Below, in pieces: positions 1 to 14,077 of a stretch of DNA of 64,000 bases (position 1 is its first letter; the number at the start of each line of letters is the position of its first letter). A program made the position numbers and the translations under genes. Location of the stretch: the NCBI RefSeq assembly GCF_028389875.1, contig NC_084669.1, positions 28,012,567-28,076,566 on the forward strand. Reading direction: 5' to 3'. The notes beneath the pieces are model-generated. The model saw only the letters and a program-made list of their open reading frames with translations. It was not told the DNA's origin and did no database searches. Origin of the DNA: Rhea pennata. Lineage: Eukaryota; Chordata; Aves; Rheiformes; Rheidae.

Positions 1-329
1 AAATAAACTTTTCTAAGTTTGTTTGTTTTCCAGATGAAGTTCTTTAGATAAAAGTCATTACAGTAGGAGAGGATGGGTCTGAAGTTTGTGTATTAGATTG
101 AATAGACTAGGATAGGATTTAAGTTTAGTTAACAGCTGTGCTACGGATTTGTTCACTGATTCATTCTGTCTTAATTTTCTCTTCTGTAGAATACTACTAT
201 CAGTAATAATCTTGTTTGTGTGCCGTACATGTGGTCAGTTGCATATAACATAACCCCATGTCAAAGTGCGGGGAAAGTGTACCAAAAAGCTTTGCAGAAC
301 TCCTAGGGTGCATCAGATACATCAAAAGG

Positions 330-356
330 AAAAAAAAAAAAAAAAAAAAAAAAAAA
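330..356 (+). repeat. Poly(A) tract A27
   Basis: Uninterrupted run of 27 A. The 8-base string gcatcaga occurs before it (310-317) and directly after it (357-364). Confidence 0.9.
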
Positions 357-2481
357 GCATCAGAGAAGCTCTCATTAGCTGTAGAACAAAGTCTGTTGGG
401 AGGCTTTGTACAATGGGATTTTGTCCCTCATCAGTGAGATCTGTTTGCCATTTCTGCAACAATGTAGAGAATTCGCTGCGTTGTGAGCCTTTTGACAAGT
501 CTTCAGGTAGAGAAGGTTGCTAGTTAATAATGTTATTAAGAAAGCTTTTGTTAATAAAAAAGAAAAATAGTAAGTCAAATGGGACATGAATAGCCAGGTG
601 GATATTGCTGTTTTAGAACTAAATTTTTTTAAAAGGACCCTTAAGGTATTTAGAACCATCCTACTCTTCAGATATTTTGCATTTTTTTGTATGTAAAGAG
701 GACACAAAACTGTTTTTCCTAATGATGGTTTCAAAATAATAGTTGGGTAGTTTCAGTTTTCTGGAGCATGAAATTGGACTGTAAACGTTCCAGATGCCTT
801 TTTTACCTGAAAGAGGTGCTATGTAAATCTACTGAAATGAAAATGATCAGCAGCCCTTGAAAGCTTAAGGGGAAGTTGCAGTGATCCCAATCAAAGAAGG
901 GAATTAGGAACTTTGCTGAGCTAATAATGCCAAAAATGTTGTCTGACTGAATTACTTTAGGAATCTGGCTAAGTAAATCAGGTGATTGTAAAAAGAAAAT
1001 GGATATATTACTTCTAATGGTTGTCTAATGGCTTTTCAGTGTATGCATCTAGAAAACTAATTAAACATTATATTTAACTGATATAACAAAGTTGCTTGTG
1101 TTGCTGTAATGGGTGTTTTTTTCAGTGTCCATTATGGCTGGCTTCTAAGCGAGACAAAATTCATTCTCAGATAATAGAATTAAATCTAGTTTTGTTCCTA
1201 ATTCTTAGACACCAAGTTGCTGGTTTTCTTATGTGGACTTCTCAATTAGCTGTTCTATTTATGTGAAGACAGAACTCATATTGACATCAGGAGACCAGAA
1301 TTTCACATATCTCTGAAGCCTCTTAAAGACTAGTTTCACCACTGAATTAAAACAAGCATCCTTTAGTCCTACAAGTGCTGCTCTAGAACTGTCTTGAAGA
1401 TGAGACTTAAAACTCACTGTGGCTTAAAGACCCAGAGATATTTCTGTATTTTTCTAAATAGTAGGTGCATAATTTCAGGTGGCTCCTTATCCATTTCTGT
1501 ATCAAGACCTGAGTCTTTCAGATTGCTAGTCTGAAAATGATGCCTTTGACTTCCCCACAGTTTCCTTTTGCCAGCTCCCATTGACTTCCCTGAGAGTTAT
1601 GTTTCTATTGATTGACTTCTGGAGGGGTTTTTTTTTTTTTGACTGTATTGGTTAGGTGGCCTTCCATATCCTGTCATCTAGAAGTAGGCATTAAAGAGTG
1701 TTTCTATGTAAGGGGAAGTGAAAATGTGAGCTATATGAATAGTTGACAAAATGTTGTTGAGAATGTCTTTGATTCTCCATTTTCGTACAGTCTTTCTGTC
1801 ACTCCCCAGCGTTCCTCTAAAGTTACCTTTCAGGGTGAAATCAGCTCTCTGCATTGCTGCTCTGTGTTTGGGAAGAAGATGCTGACCACTAACATTTCTG
1901 CTGTTCTGCATAGAAGAGAAAGAAGAGAGTTTAGTTTAATCCCAATAAAATGAAATATAGAGTCAAAGAAAAGCTACAATCAAAGAAAAGCTTACTGAAA
2001 TTTAGCCCATATCATTCATTTATTCATATCTAAAGAGTAGAATTTGTTTGAAATGAATTATGTATATTTGGCTGGGAACACCCAGTATAAAATGATTAAT
2101 CCATACGTTATGAGAGTCTGTTGTCTCAAAGTAGAAAAAGATTTGAAATGTGTATGTGCTCTAGGGCTATAATCAAGCTTTCTTTTACAAAGAATAAAAA
2201 CAGACACTGGCAAATTGGATGAAAATATTTCTAAATTGCATTGCCATTGCTTTGTGGTCTGCAGGACTATGAGGTAGAAGGTTTCTGTTCACGAAATCTA
2301 AATACTAGGGAGGAGAAAGGAAAGGGTGCAAAAAACATTCATCAGGAAAAGGCTTACAGTTCTCTCTGATTTTACTAGAAAACGCAGGAGAAGTTAATTT
2401 TCCAGAACAAATGTTTAAAAAACTAAAACTTGGAAGAGGGAAATGAAAGTGGATTTGGGTAAAGGGTATTATCTGTTTTGA

Positions 2482-2500
2482 TTTTTTTTTTTTTTTTTTT
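2482..2500 (+). repeat. Poly(T) tract T19
   Basis: Uninterrupted run of 19 T in AT-rich intronic DNA. Confidence 0.9.
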
Positions 2501-3059
2501 GTGGATTTGGGCTGTGATGACTGGGAATTTCTGACAGCACTCTTGGATAAAACATGCAATGCACATTTTTCTCACTTAGATTCATACTGGTGTGTGTATG
2601 TGTATTTATGTGTATAAAATGGCAGTTCTTTAGTACCTTTGATTTTAAGAACGTGATTTTGTGAAGGACTTTAGTTGAGCGTTTGTGTATTTCTGAAGTA
2701 TTAGGCAAATTTTCAGCAAGGCCTTTAAGCATATGCTTAGGCTTATCCTAAAGGAAAACGTACAGTAGAATTATACGCTCTGAACAAATAGATACTGCTG
2801 AACCAAAGCCCTGCAGAAAAGTGCACTGACATTCCCAAAGTTAAAGCTGCAGCGGTGCGTTCAGGTGGCAGGTTGCCCTTACTCTTTGCCATAGGTTCAA
2901 GCATCCCTTTCCTGCAGCTTATGTATACTTGCAACTGTTGTGGTTCCCAAATGCAGGTTTTCCTGCCCTATGAGTAACACATCACAGTTAAATGTAACAT
3001 CCTAAACTTCCTTTGCTGACTGTTCTCTGCCCTCAGAATACAAAGATTCAGCTACTTTG

Positions 3060-3425
3060 AAAGCAGTGCTTATTGCTCAGGAGCGCGGGTTAGGTTGGCT
3101 TGCACGGAGTCCATGTTGCCATGTTAGTGTATTTAGAGTCAGTTTGGGTATCTGTGTCCTGCATTGTCTTCTGTGGCGGAGACGCAACACTGCCAGCTGC
3201 TTTCTCAAACGTCGCTAAGGTGTGTGCTTGAGATGCCTTTCCCTGGCGGCACGAACAAAGATCTGTATGCTCATCGTTGTCTGCTTTACTGAGTAGCCAC
3301 CTTCTCGGTGGCCTAACTGACTTCCCTAAGTTAGACTGGGTAAGATCCACCCTCGCACTTTTGTATAAGCCTGTTGTTTCTTCGAGCTGAAAAACATTTG
3401 GCAGTGGTTTATGGTGCTCCACTAT
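3060..3425. other. CpG-bearing patch in AT-rich DNA, unknown function
   Basis: By eye this stretch has around a dozen CpG dinucleotides (gcgcggg, ggcggagacgc, cgtcgc, ggcggcacg and others) although its surroundings have very few. An open frame of 110 codons runs on the minus strand (3090-3422), but its translation resembles no family I know. It could be a constrained regulatory element, a decayed repeat or an unrecognised exon. Confidence 0.3.
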
Positions 3426-6400
3426 TTTGGATCATTTGTGCTGCTTTTGAACTGTGGTTTATGTAAGATGTGCCATGTTTGCACTTTGATACGGTGTCTT
3501 TGGAAAGAAATACAGAAACAAACATGAAGGAAATATGATTGCCTGTTAATGCTTTTGAGAAGTTCAGGGTAGAGGCTTTCTCTAGTTGCGCCTGTGGATG
3601 TTGCTGAAATATAAAGCACCGAGGAAGATATTTTTGTACAATAACTAGTCTCAATCCCAATTATGGAAAAAACGTAATAGGAGTGTTTAAATTTTGGTTC
3701 TGAATACATAACTTTTCAAGTAATAAGAAAGAGAGCGATATGGCTCTAATATAAATTTTATTGCACATTTCGATTTAGCATTGCTGACGTGCTCCAAATG
3801 AGAAAGTATTATAAACAGTTTTTATTGCTTTGCTAAACTTTTGCCTTTGTGAAGATCAGAAGAGTTGTCCTAAATTATTTTGTTAAGAATAGTCAGTTTA
3901 AAACACACATTTTCCAGATTCCATTTTATTAAGAAAAGAAAAAAAGAGAAAAAAGGTAATTTAAGCCTCAGTTTCTGACAATTCAATAGGCAGAATGATC
4001 TCAAGAGGCTGTAAAACCTCTACAAGAAAACAAACACGTATAAAATTATCATTTTCTTATCAGATTCAGGGCATTCAAACCACCCAGTTGCTGCTGTTAT
4101 TGGGAAAACAGTCTTCATTTAACTTTTGCTGCTCTTAGATTTTAGTCTCATATCACTTAAAATGAAAATTGAATCAATGGTGAACTCTAAGTTTCAGGGC
4201 AATAAATGCTTAAAGTAAGTAAGAGTAGAAAGCCCTGGGTTTTTATTTCTTGCTTTTTTAAAAAAATCTGGCTGCCACGGACTCTGTTTGGATTTCTCCA
4301 GTTTCTGAGATTTACTAAAGCCTTGTCTCTTGGCATCATGCAGTTAGGTGACAATTTTGTTTTACTTTGAGAAATTCCATCCTTTGTCACTGCACAGGAA
4401 GTCTTGGCATCATGACACAGCATATCATTAAGTACCTGAAAACTGGAAAGCAAATTAGAAGAGCCTGTATGAGTTTATGCTTTAGACTTTCATGAGTGCC
4501 CATGACATGACTTCTATGACAGATTAGGGGAAAGGTGTGTTATATAAGTATTTAGGTTTTTGATTGCATACTCAGTTGAGCTTGAATGTAGTAGCTGCAT
4601 CTAGGAGATGAAATCTAGGAGATTGTTTCTCTTATTTTATAAAATGTGTTACTGAAAATCCCTATGACAAAAGGTTAGGGTTTTTATTTCCTTGTTAATG
4701 CCTGGCTAATAATGATGGTGATCTAAGAATTACTTCGTGGTGTCCGTCTAGAACAGTGTCCTATCCCTTGACTATGACCAGCGCTATTTGAATGGTGCAG
4801 TCTAATTAGCCTTCAAACTTCTTGCAGTGCAGAGGATAAAAAGAAAGAAGTTTAGGAAATATTATTTCTGAAGAAAGATTGAAATAATTAGAGACGTTTA
4901 TTCTCAAAGACAAGACTACTGAGGAAATGGATAAAAATGTTCAAATATATGAAGAAATATGAAAAAAAGATGAATTGAGTAATGGCAAAACAAGACAAAA
5001 GGAGCTTAAATTGTAACAAGGAAGATTCGGGGAAGCATTTTGGTAATGGAGTTACAGGAATCAATTGTCTGCAGTCACTATAGGATGTCTGTCACCAGGG
5101 GTGTTTTAAGAAGAGGGGGACAGCAATCTCTGGTGGTGGATTAGGTATTATTGATCCTACCGTGGGTGGGGTGTATGACCTCCTTAGGAAAGTTTTCACT
5201 TCATCTTTTGATAATTTTATGTTTAGAGTGTAAAAAGTAGGATAAATACAGTCTCTGTGTGTCTGGTGAAATTAATTTCTGATGTTTGATTAATTAGAGC
5301 TCTTGTAGAGATCATGGTAACTGGAGTCTGTGTTCAATGCAATTTGAGAGTTGATATCGAAATACATATATTGTTAATCATCAACAGCTGAATAGACAGG
5401 AGCTAGATGCCTTTGATGTCAAGCCAAGCCCCTGGAGTTTCTGGTTTCCAGAATATCCCCTGGGATATATTTGATATGTGGTGGTCTTTCTTTTTAAAAA
5501 ATCAGGTTCTAATATCATGCTAATCATTCTCAAATCCCAGTAAATGAGCTGAGGACTTCACACTGGTACTGAGCATTTCCATCTAGCATTTTGAAAATCT
5601 GTCATTCCTGGGATATGTAAAACTGATAAAGAGCTGGAGCATGTATAGATGTGGCCTAACCTTGTTGTGCAGAGGAACAGAGGGAGTGCTGCTTTCTTCA
5701 GACTGCTAGGGTAATGCACTGAAATAATAATATTTGTTGAAGTCCTAGTAGATGTGGGCTTTGGAGATCCATTTTCTTAAGAGTTAGTTTTGATTTAAAG
5801 CAGAATTGTTACCTCATCACCTTTTCTGGGGTAGGAGGACAGAAACCTACAAATGTGTGGAACTCCACTGAAAATGGAAGTGCACCGGGCTAGGTGATTA
5901 AGTTTCCAGCCGTTCTGATAAAGAGTGCAGGCACCATTGCAGCATCTGTGATTTTTAGACAGGTGATTTTTTTTTGTCTGGGAAGATGTGTATATGTGTG
6001 TGTTTTTTTTTTTTTTCTATCTAGCTTTTGAATAGCTTGTGAGTACCATTGGACTTACAATAGAATGAAAATCTTGAGCTATAATTCCTTTTTCAATAAT
6101 TAAAAAGATAGGAAGGAGGATTATTCTTACAGATTTTACTTGGAGGAACTGCAGAACACCTCATGTCTCCTTTCACAGGATAGACACTTCCACTTAGCGA
6201 TTTTAGTGGCAACCACCTTTAGTTTTCACTAGATAGTAGATGCTGATAATACCCATGGAACATGTAATCCTAAACAATGACAAAGCTGAAGATATTTTTG
6301 CAAAAATCTGCCTGTACCTTTGTTGTTATATATAACTTGATCATAGCCCCCAAATATAGCACTGTTAGAAAGAGTGAATTAAAAAAAGTTGTCAGTAAGA

Positions 6401-9175
6401 CAAGTATTACAAATCAGTTCAGGTAGTCCGCCTAAGTGTATATCTTACCTGCTTAGGGAAATTACAGCAAAGTTAGTGTAAAGTATGTTGTTTTTTGTTC
6501 TGTTGCTAATACCAGATCTGCTAAAGCAGGAAAAACAGACCTATGTGTAGGGGAAATCTCCTGATTACCTGTCAGTGCACAAAGTACTGTCAAAAGCAGA
6601 GTGGGCAAAATTTTCATGTAATGGTTCACCAGTGCATTTAATGGGATCGTAGTCTTTATTATCATCATCAGTTAATGAAGACTTTTGTTTTTCCCCCTAG
6701 ATTTCAGGTACCCTGTACATGATAATTTCATTCTTGTCTCAATTATTTTTATCATTGCTGTTGTTATTAATAGTGGAGGAGGGGGGTATTTTGTTTTTAA
6801 GATACTCTATTTGCTTTGAGAGTGCATGTTCCTTGAAGCTGTAATTTCCATTCCTTCTGCTGTGGTAACTTCTCCCAATAGTAACTAAGTGAAAACCAAA
6901 TTTAGTGACAATCTCCGGAGTTTGCAAATTACTTCAGAATAAAAGCTGTGAAAGGGAGGGATTGTCCAATTTATCTCAATGAAGCAATAACATTAAGTTG
7001 TAAAAAGTCATTTAAATGTGCTCATTTTCAGCTCTTTCATTGCTGATAATTTTAGAAGAGTTATCTAGATAAATGATTTACCTATTTGGATTTTGTGGAA
7101 AACAAATGGACGGTGAAGAGGGCATAGTGATCTCTGCCAGAGTTAGGTGGATATTTAACTGGGTGTTTGAACCCTTGTAAAAGAGTCACCAGCAATCCTA
7201 CTAATAGAATAAACACAGTAAATTTTGCACAGACTCTCTCTTTCAAATATCTGTGGTAGTTTTTAAATAACAAGATGTTCTCAGGTTCTTTCTCTCTGTT
7301 GCTCTCATATATGACGTGGAAAACTGCAAACTGACATAAAATGAGCATACCAAAAATTAAATTCAGTACAGGGGTTCCGCTAATTGTATCTTGCTAATTA
7401 CTATCACTATTGCTTTGAAAATGCAGGAGGAGAATCAGGTATATTTTAAGGTGCTTCACACTGGCAGAAGAAATCAGGGTTTTTCACTGCAAAATTAAGA
7501 GCCAACCTGTCAAATACACAGTCATCTGTGTGTAAGTTTTTTGTTTTGTCTACTCTCAGTGTATCATGTGGTGGTCTTAAATTGTGTTTCAGCTCAATAC
7601 AGGATTGAGAGATGTCAGTGGTGTCTGTATTGTGCCCATGGCACTGAATATCCAGGGAAAATGTGTTACGTTTTCATCATTGGTTCATCAGCTGTGAGTT
7701 TCATGCTACTGATGATCCATCAGCGGTAGTAAAGAACCACAAAGCAATATTAAACAACTGTTTCAGCAGTGCTTGCAATTAGAAGTTTGAATGTGCATAT
7801 TAGCCTAAAAAAGAGGATGAGGACTGATGGGGCGATATAAAATGTTGGGAACCCCTGTGGAGGGTGGTATTACTCCATCGAAAAATGTTTGCTAATTATT
7901 TTTTGAATACTGTAGGTCATTTAAATACTGTTATCTTATAAAAGAAGTTAAAGGGAACATACCCACACCGACCTCTGGCTCTTTTTTTATTTTACGTGAA
8001 GAAAACTACTGCTTGTATTTAATAGTGCAAAGTACATACCAGGAAGAACAAACCTTTCAGGAAAAAAAGGCCAAAACAAACAAAACCTTCTGATTGGCAG
8101 ATGATGTCAGGGTACTTCTGTGTGCCTAAATAATGGCAGCAAACACAGATTCTCAAGTAACTTGAAGAAGAAACAATGGAGCATCTTCATTATAACAGAC
8201 TGAAAATTTTGTATTAAAAAATTTAGAATCAAGTTTTCTTTCAAGTAATAAAGGTTTGTCTAGTGTGTCTGCAGCTGCCAGATTATTTGGTTTGTTTAAA
8301 TTAGAAATCTATAAGGTAAAGATTTAATCTGATTAATCTGTAGGGTAGGGATTTAGTCTGTACATTTAGCTCTGTCAGATCTGGTCCAGGGCAGTTTTGG
8401 GCACTGCTGTCATATTTTTTGTATCATATTTTAGTAACTGTTAATTAACACCTATTCCTGTCAGCAAAACAGGATACGTTTGCCTAGTGAGAAAGGGGTT
8501 GGAAAAGATGCTGCAATTTCTCATTATATTGTCACATCTCCCAAGAAGCTGAGTTATTAAACCCTGATTTCCTCAAACTTAGTATGCCAAATGACTGAGG
8601 TTATTTTAGTATGACTTCTGTTTTTATAGTTAACTGAGCTTTGGAATTGTCTCCTAAATCATCTTTGCCAATAGCATTAACTACCCTTTTGCTGGTAGTC
8701 AGAGATTATTCTACAGTGAGTTAAATGGTAACTCATCTTCTTTTGTGATGACAGGAAACATGGAGGGATGTAAAAGATAATGGCTAATTCAAAGCAGATC
8801 GCTCCACTCCACTTCTGGAAATCCATCAATCCTATTCAAACACAGATTTGAAATTTTGCAACAAACTTTGAAGGCTCTTTCCCTTTCACTGCTTCAATAA
8901 ATTGTTATCTTGGGAGGGGGATGCAAATACCCTTGAATTATAATGCCTTTCATTACCAGGGATTGAATTGCATATTCTCTCTGGCACTTGGAAGCCAGAA
9001 GGATTTAACCACTGCGCTGCTTCCGCTGAAAGAAGGTAAAGGGGAATGTAAGACTAGTAAGTGATGTGGTATTAAGGAGAGGTCTTTATCCTTCTTACTG
9101 CTTTTGCAGAAACAAAGACCTGAAAATACATCATTTAAAAAGGCATTCATGCAAATACAAACCATCTCAGCTGTA
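3426..9175. other. Non-coding, probably RET intron 1: no gene seen
   Basis: AT-rich with no credible exon. It contains short T runs near 5970 and 6003-6016, and a 10-bp inverted pair (7369-7378, 7848-7857) that may be the ends of a very old hAT-type element. An imperfect tandem echo lies at 8300-8360 (ggtaaagatttaatctg / gggtagggatttagtctg). Confidence 0.65.
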
Positions 9176-9530
9176 AGGCTGGGCTGGACAGCGAGGCAAC
9201 AGGGACAGGTGGAACAGCAGGTGAATTGATCCTTGAGTAAACACCTATGTTTGCTTATTTGTAAAGACAGCTGCTGTAAAAGAGCAAGGAAAATCTAATG
9301 TAGTAATGAGCCGTATCCCACATCCTTCTTCCTTGTTCATCATTTGGGGTTGCTTCTGATACGCCAAAGCAAAGCCTAGTTGTTTTGCTTGACGGCTGGA
9401 TTGTTACCATCGTCATTATCTGCTTCGGAGAAATGACGTTGTTCACTGTGCTCTGGCAGTGGGATGAACAAAACGGTCCTGCTAAGTTTAGACACGGTCT
9501 AGTTCAAGAGCGTTATCCCTTGATTTCCTA
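9176..9530. other. CpG-bearing patch, possible constrained non-coding DNA
   Basis: Between about 9310 and 9515 roughly ten CpGs occur (ccgtatc, tacgcc, gacggc, atcgtc, ttcgg, gacgtt, aacggtc, acacggtc, agcgtt). No exon is recognisable. Retention of CpG suggests constraint or low methylation, but this is only inference. Confidence 0.25.
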
Positions 9531-12500
9531 AGTTCTTTTGGATCAATATATCTTATAAGACCTAGAGTGAAGCACAGGGAAATTCAGGATCTGATTGTGA
9601 AAAGATTGATCCGAGACTGGAGCAACCCACTGTCTAAATGCTCCTAAAAGTATTAGAAAATTCTGTGTCCAAGACAGAACTTACAAAAAGCCCCCTGTAA
9701 CAAGGGACTTTGTTTGAAGATAGGTGCGAAGACCAGATTTTTCTATTATATCTACTCAATCTTTGAGTACAGAAATAATTTAGTTAGGCAGCATTTAAGA
9801 AAGACAGTCACGAACACTATGAAAAAAAAGTCTAAAGTAGATTGTTTCTGCCAGGCTGTGATTATAATTACTCACAGCTCTTGGTATGTATCATCTACTG
9901 TGGACCATTTTTAATTTCCTGAGGACAGTGCAACTTAAGATATCTTTTTTTCATCAGGCTGTTTGATTTATTAGAAAACTGATAGATTTGTAGATCAGAA
10001 ACTCTGTTAGTGATTGGTCTATATTGTTCCTCCTGTGAAAAACTGGGAAAAGTGCAGCTTGTGTGTGTTAAAGTATGAATAAACATTTTAACGTACTCTC
10101 CCTTTAACCAGTTCTGTCAAAGATAAATAAAGCAATATTCAAAGCCATCCCTCCACAATCGTTCTACAAACAGACTAGAAGAGCTGCTTTATTAAAGTGA
10201 TACATTTCTGTATCTTCCTTCTGCTACAAGTTAAAAAGGTTTATTGAAAAAGGAATGAAAAAACACAAATGAACTAGGCACGTTTACAATGAAAATCATT
10301 ATCACAATATAGCTACATTGTTTCATGAGCGCTATATGGCAAACAATATGCTATACCAACAAGGCTGTGTTTTTAATTTTTAGTATTTCTTTACAAGCTG
10401 ATCAATGGAGCACTTTCCAGAATTAATCTTGCTATGGTAGATGTATTTTTGTTGCAAGTTTTACTAAATGAATGAACTTGTTTTACTTCAATTTTACAAA
10501 GTCAAAATGTTACTTGAGAATCAAGCAGTTCTTTGTTGCCAGTATTTTAAATGATAGAAGGAAAAGGAAAAAAAGTGGTGAGAAATAAGATAGGCATCCA
10601 CCAAGGATGTAGTTTGGGATTTAAATTTTGTTCCAAAGCTTACGATAAGTCCTGCTGCCTTTGGGGGCCTTTAGATCAGTCCTTATCAGGCCCCTTTCCC
10701 TCTCCCCAACCTCTGAATTCATCATCTGTTTTAGGATAAATCAGGAAAGGATATTTTTCATGAATTTCCTATTGTATGGAAAGTTTATAGCTTTCTAATA
10801 AAACCGGTAATGGATATATTTTGAAGAATATACTTCTATTCCCCACCATCTCCAAGTAGCATGCTTGCATGCTTTCAACTTGTGGTATAGTTCAGACTTC
10901 TTTTATTATTGGCAGCTTTCATGATTCATGGCATGCTGAATGACATTTTATTTCCTATTCAAGGTAGTAATAGTAACAGCTCAGATTCTTCTATTAATCA
11001 CTTTGATAAGTAAAACTGATGCACTTGATACTTGCAGAGCAATTTTCAGGCCAAAATCTTTGAAATACTCAGCTAACCAAGAAAATCATGTGGACAAAAA
11101 CAACCTGGTGTATGCAGATATACGTGAGTCAGAGAAGATTAAAGAAAGAGGCTGTAGATGTAATGTCTGGACTAACATTCGGGACTTCTGATAAACTGTT
11201 AACACAGGTCTGTTTTTTTCAAACAAAGATGTTCAAAGGGAGCTTAAGGTCTATTATGATTTTGCCCTTTGTGATAAAGTGAAATAACTTCAGATAGGAT
11301 CGAGCTTTATAGATTTCATCCGTAAGGCTCTCATTAACTTCGATTTCACCTTTTGTGTTGATTTGGAGACCCTCTCAGAATTTTACTTGGCACACAGAGT
11401 GTAACAAGTTTGGTGAGGAAATAGAGTTTTAGAGACCTTGAATGCTTTTATAGCATGACTGCCTATACCCCAAGATGCTCTAGTTCATTCATTGCATTTG
11501 TGATTAGACTTAATTTTTTATTAAAAAATAATTAAGCATGATTTAGGGAAAACACTGCAGTGTCAGGTGATTAGTGGTGGAATGAGAAGACGTGCTCTTA
11601 CTGGAAATCAAGTGTTTTCCTCTGATTTTGGCAATCTGAGCTTCGTCATTGCCTTAATGTGCATTTTTCACACTGAATGTGTTCACTCAAGTATGGGAAC
11701 ACTTCTGAACCATGTGAATGTAAATGCCTTAAAAGGAAAAGTACTGTAGGTATTTGAGGAGAAAGGAAAACATTTGTTCATGGTATGGAAAATTATGGAA
11801 CTTGTAAGAACAAGTTATTATTGGAGTAGTATGTTGGGAGCTTTTGAATATCAGAATTCTTTATGATGTGGAATGAATGACCTGTATGATCTCACAGGAT
11901 TTTGACTGCTTATGTGGGATTACACTGACTAGTCAAGAAGTGCTGGACAGGCCACAGTGGACCAAGTGAGGAGTTGGGAGAACTGGTTTCCTTGTCTTCT
12001 CAGTTCTTGGACAAATATCTTCATATCACCCTTCATCTCATCCCCCGTTGTATGGGGATAGAGAGACAATATTATAAGAGCTCTCTATGATCTGTGAGTA
12101 GAGAGGTACCATATATAATGTTGACTCGTAGTTGTTAACAACTAAATATTGCAATATTCTTGCTCATTGTTTTCAAGCATTGCTGTAAAATTTTAACCAT
12201 TTCTGCATACAACTCAGTGGAAAATCTCATCCTTATTTTTTTCTCATATTTATATTTCTTATCACTTTTATTATGTGAGACTGTGAAATTTATGGTAGGG
12301 ATGGTGGAAAAAGATAAATGCTGCCAGTTTGCTCTTTCGCTGGCCTAAGTAGTATTTTCTCTTGGGCATTACTTCCATTCCAACGAATCAGGCAGTGCTT
12401 GTGTCTGCTATATTATAATGTTTGTTTAAAGGCAGAATTCCAAATACATTTGTTGGCTTTTCTCTTGAAACATGACTGTAACAGGGACATGGATACCTTA

Positions 12501-14077
12501 GAGAGCTAAATATTCTGCGGTCTGGTTTGCTACTGATGTGCATACATAATTTCCACTGACAGTAATGGGAGTTACATGTGTATAGAAAACAGAACAGACC
12601 CTTAAAAAATGCTGGTCGAATAATAAAAGCTGGTCTAAGGAGTGTGTGGAAGTAGGGAGTGGGAGGGTGACACCCCAGCACCCCCAACTTGCCTTCTCTT
12701 TAACTTATCTTCACTCCGCCTGTATTAACTTGAGCTGATTTTTATGGATTCACTCCTGATTCCATGTGGCATGAGAAGTAAGATGAGATCCATGTGGAAT
12801 AGCTACACAGAAGATGTTTTTAAAATATACTTCCTCTAAAGAGAGTAAGAGAGAAAATTAAAGCAACCGAAAAAAGTTTCCCCTTCTGTACCCACACAAG
12901 AATTGCAAGAGAAGTCTTTCCATATAGTACCTGTATGGTGGAAGACTTTACCAGAGTAGTGTAGTGCTAAGTATATATACTTTTTTTGTGCATAGTAGCA
13001 AATCATAACACTAATTTCTATACTGCCAGGTTTCTGGGCACAGCTGTGTTCACTGTGGTGCTGTCAGGGATGCATGGAGCCCCAGTATACCTGAATTACT
13101 GACACCGCAATATGGCACACTGACTGCAGGGAAAGGGCTTGAGCATCTTTAGCCATTGCACAGCTCAGTGATTGTGCTTCGTGGGTTGTCCCAGAGCAGG
13201 ACACTGGCCTGGCAGTGTAAAATCACAAAAGAAAACTTAAAAGTTTCTGTTCAGCAAACCGAACCAGCAGCCCAGTATCCCAATAGCATCTGGTGTCCAA
13301 AACATAAAACTGTGTATTCCAACGTATTGGGAACTTTATTTTACTTCTCATACTGCATGTTGTTGTGAATACTGAGGTGCTCTGAGTGCAATTGAGATTT
13401 TGAGTGTTTTCCTCGCACTTCAGATGGGAAGGGAGAGGCGAATTCCTGGATAGTTAGACCTGACAATCCATAGTCTCTCTCCTAATTAAATTCTCTGTAA
13501 CCCATGTGTCTGCATTGTTGGTCAATGGACTTCTACACTAAGAAGAAACTAACCCTGGGCAAGAAGAAAGGATAAAACTGTAGAGAAATCCAAATGTCAC
13601 AGAAAAGACACAAAAATCAAATTGTCTGATTTCAAAATACTTGAACATCAAGACATCTTAGTAAAGGGAGGACTAGAATATGCTCTGCTCATAAACCTCA
13701 GTAAAGCCTCTAAAAATAACTACACAGATATATTCTAAGTTGATTAGCAGTAATTGAACTGACTTAATGTAGTTGGATGATGTCATGTATAATATTCCTC
13801 TAAAGTAATTTCTGTAGACAAGCCATTTGAAGTCCTCTTGCAGCCAGCATAAACATCTTCATGTTGCTAAACTGAGTGCTTAGAGTAAAGCACTCAGCAG
13901 GAGAGCTCTGAAACCTGATGATTTTGTCTTGTTTCTGTGAGCTGCTGTGGCTTACCTATTAGAAACAGCTTTGCAATGACAAAAATCTCATCCTTATTTT
14001 TAATGAAAATTTAGAAACCATATAATTGCATAACAGTTTAAACTTGTTAGTTGTAGAAAAATAATAGAGTAATAAAG
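9531..14077. other. Non-coding, probably RET intron 1: no gene seen
   Basis: AT-rich. The only structure recognised is a weak MIR-like relic around 11960-12075. A fairly GC-balanced piece at 13020-13300 has no recognisable content. Confidence 0.65.
11960..12075 (+). repeat. Possible MIR-like ancient SINE relic
   Basis: The order agttgggagaactggtttcc, then a cttgg-like segment, then tcatctcatcccc, then tatggggatagagaga recalls the end of a MIR element (CTGGGTTC ... CTTGGGCAAG ... TCCCCATCTGTAAAATGGGGATA). Divergence is high. Confidence 0.3.

Larger units (their letters stand above)
1..3059. other. Non-coding, probably RET intron 1: no gene seen
   Basis: AT-rich sequence with stops in all frames and no recognisable exon. 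It holds an A27 tract (330-356), short T tracts near 1627-1640 and a T19 tract (2482-2500). A near-exact tandem echo of tcaaagaaaagct occurs at 1963 and 1980. Confidence 0.7.

Noticed and set aside
3090..3422. 110-codon minus-strand frame as a gene
   Set aside because: No similarity recognised. Kept only as part of the CpG-patch observation.
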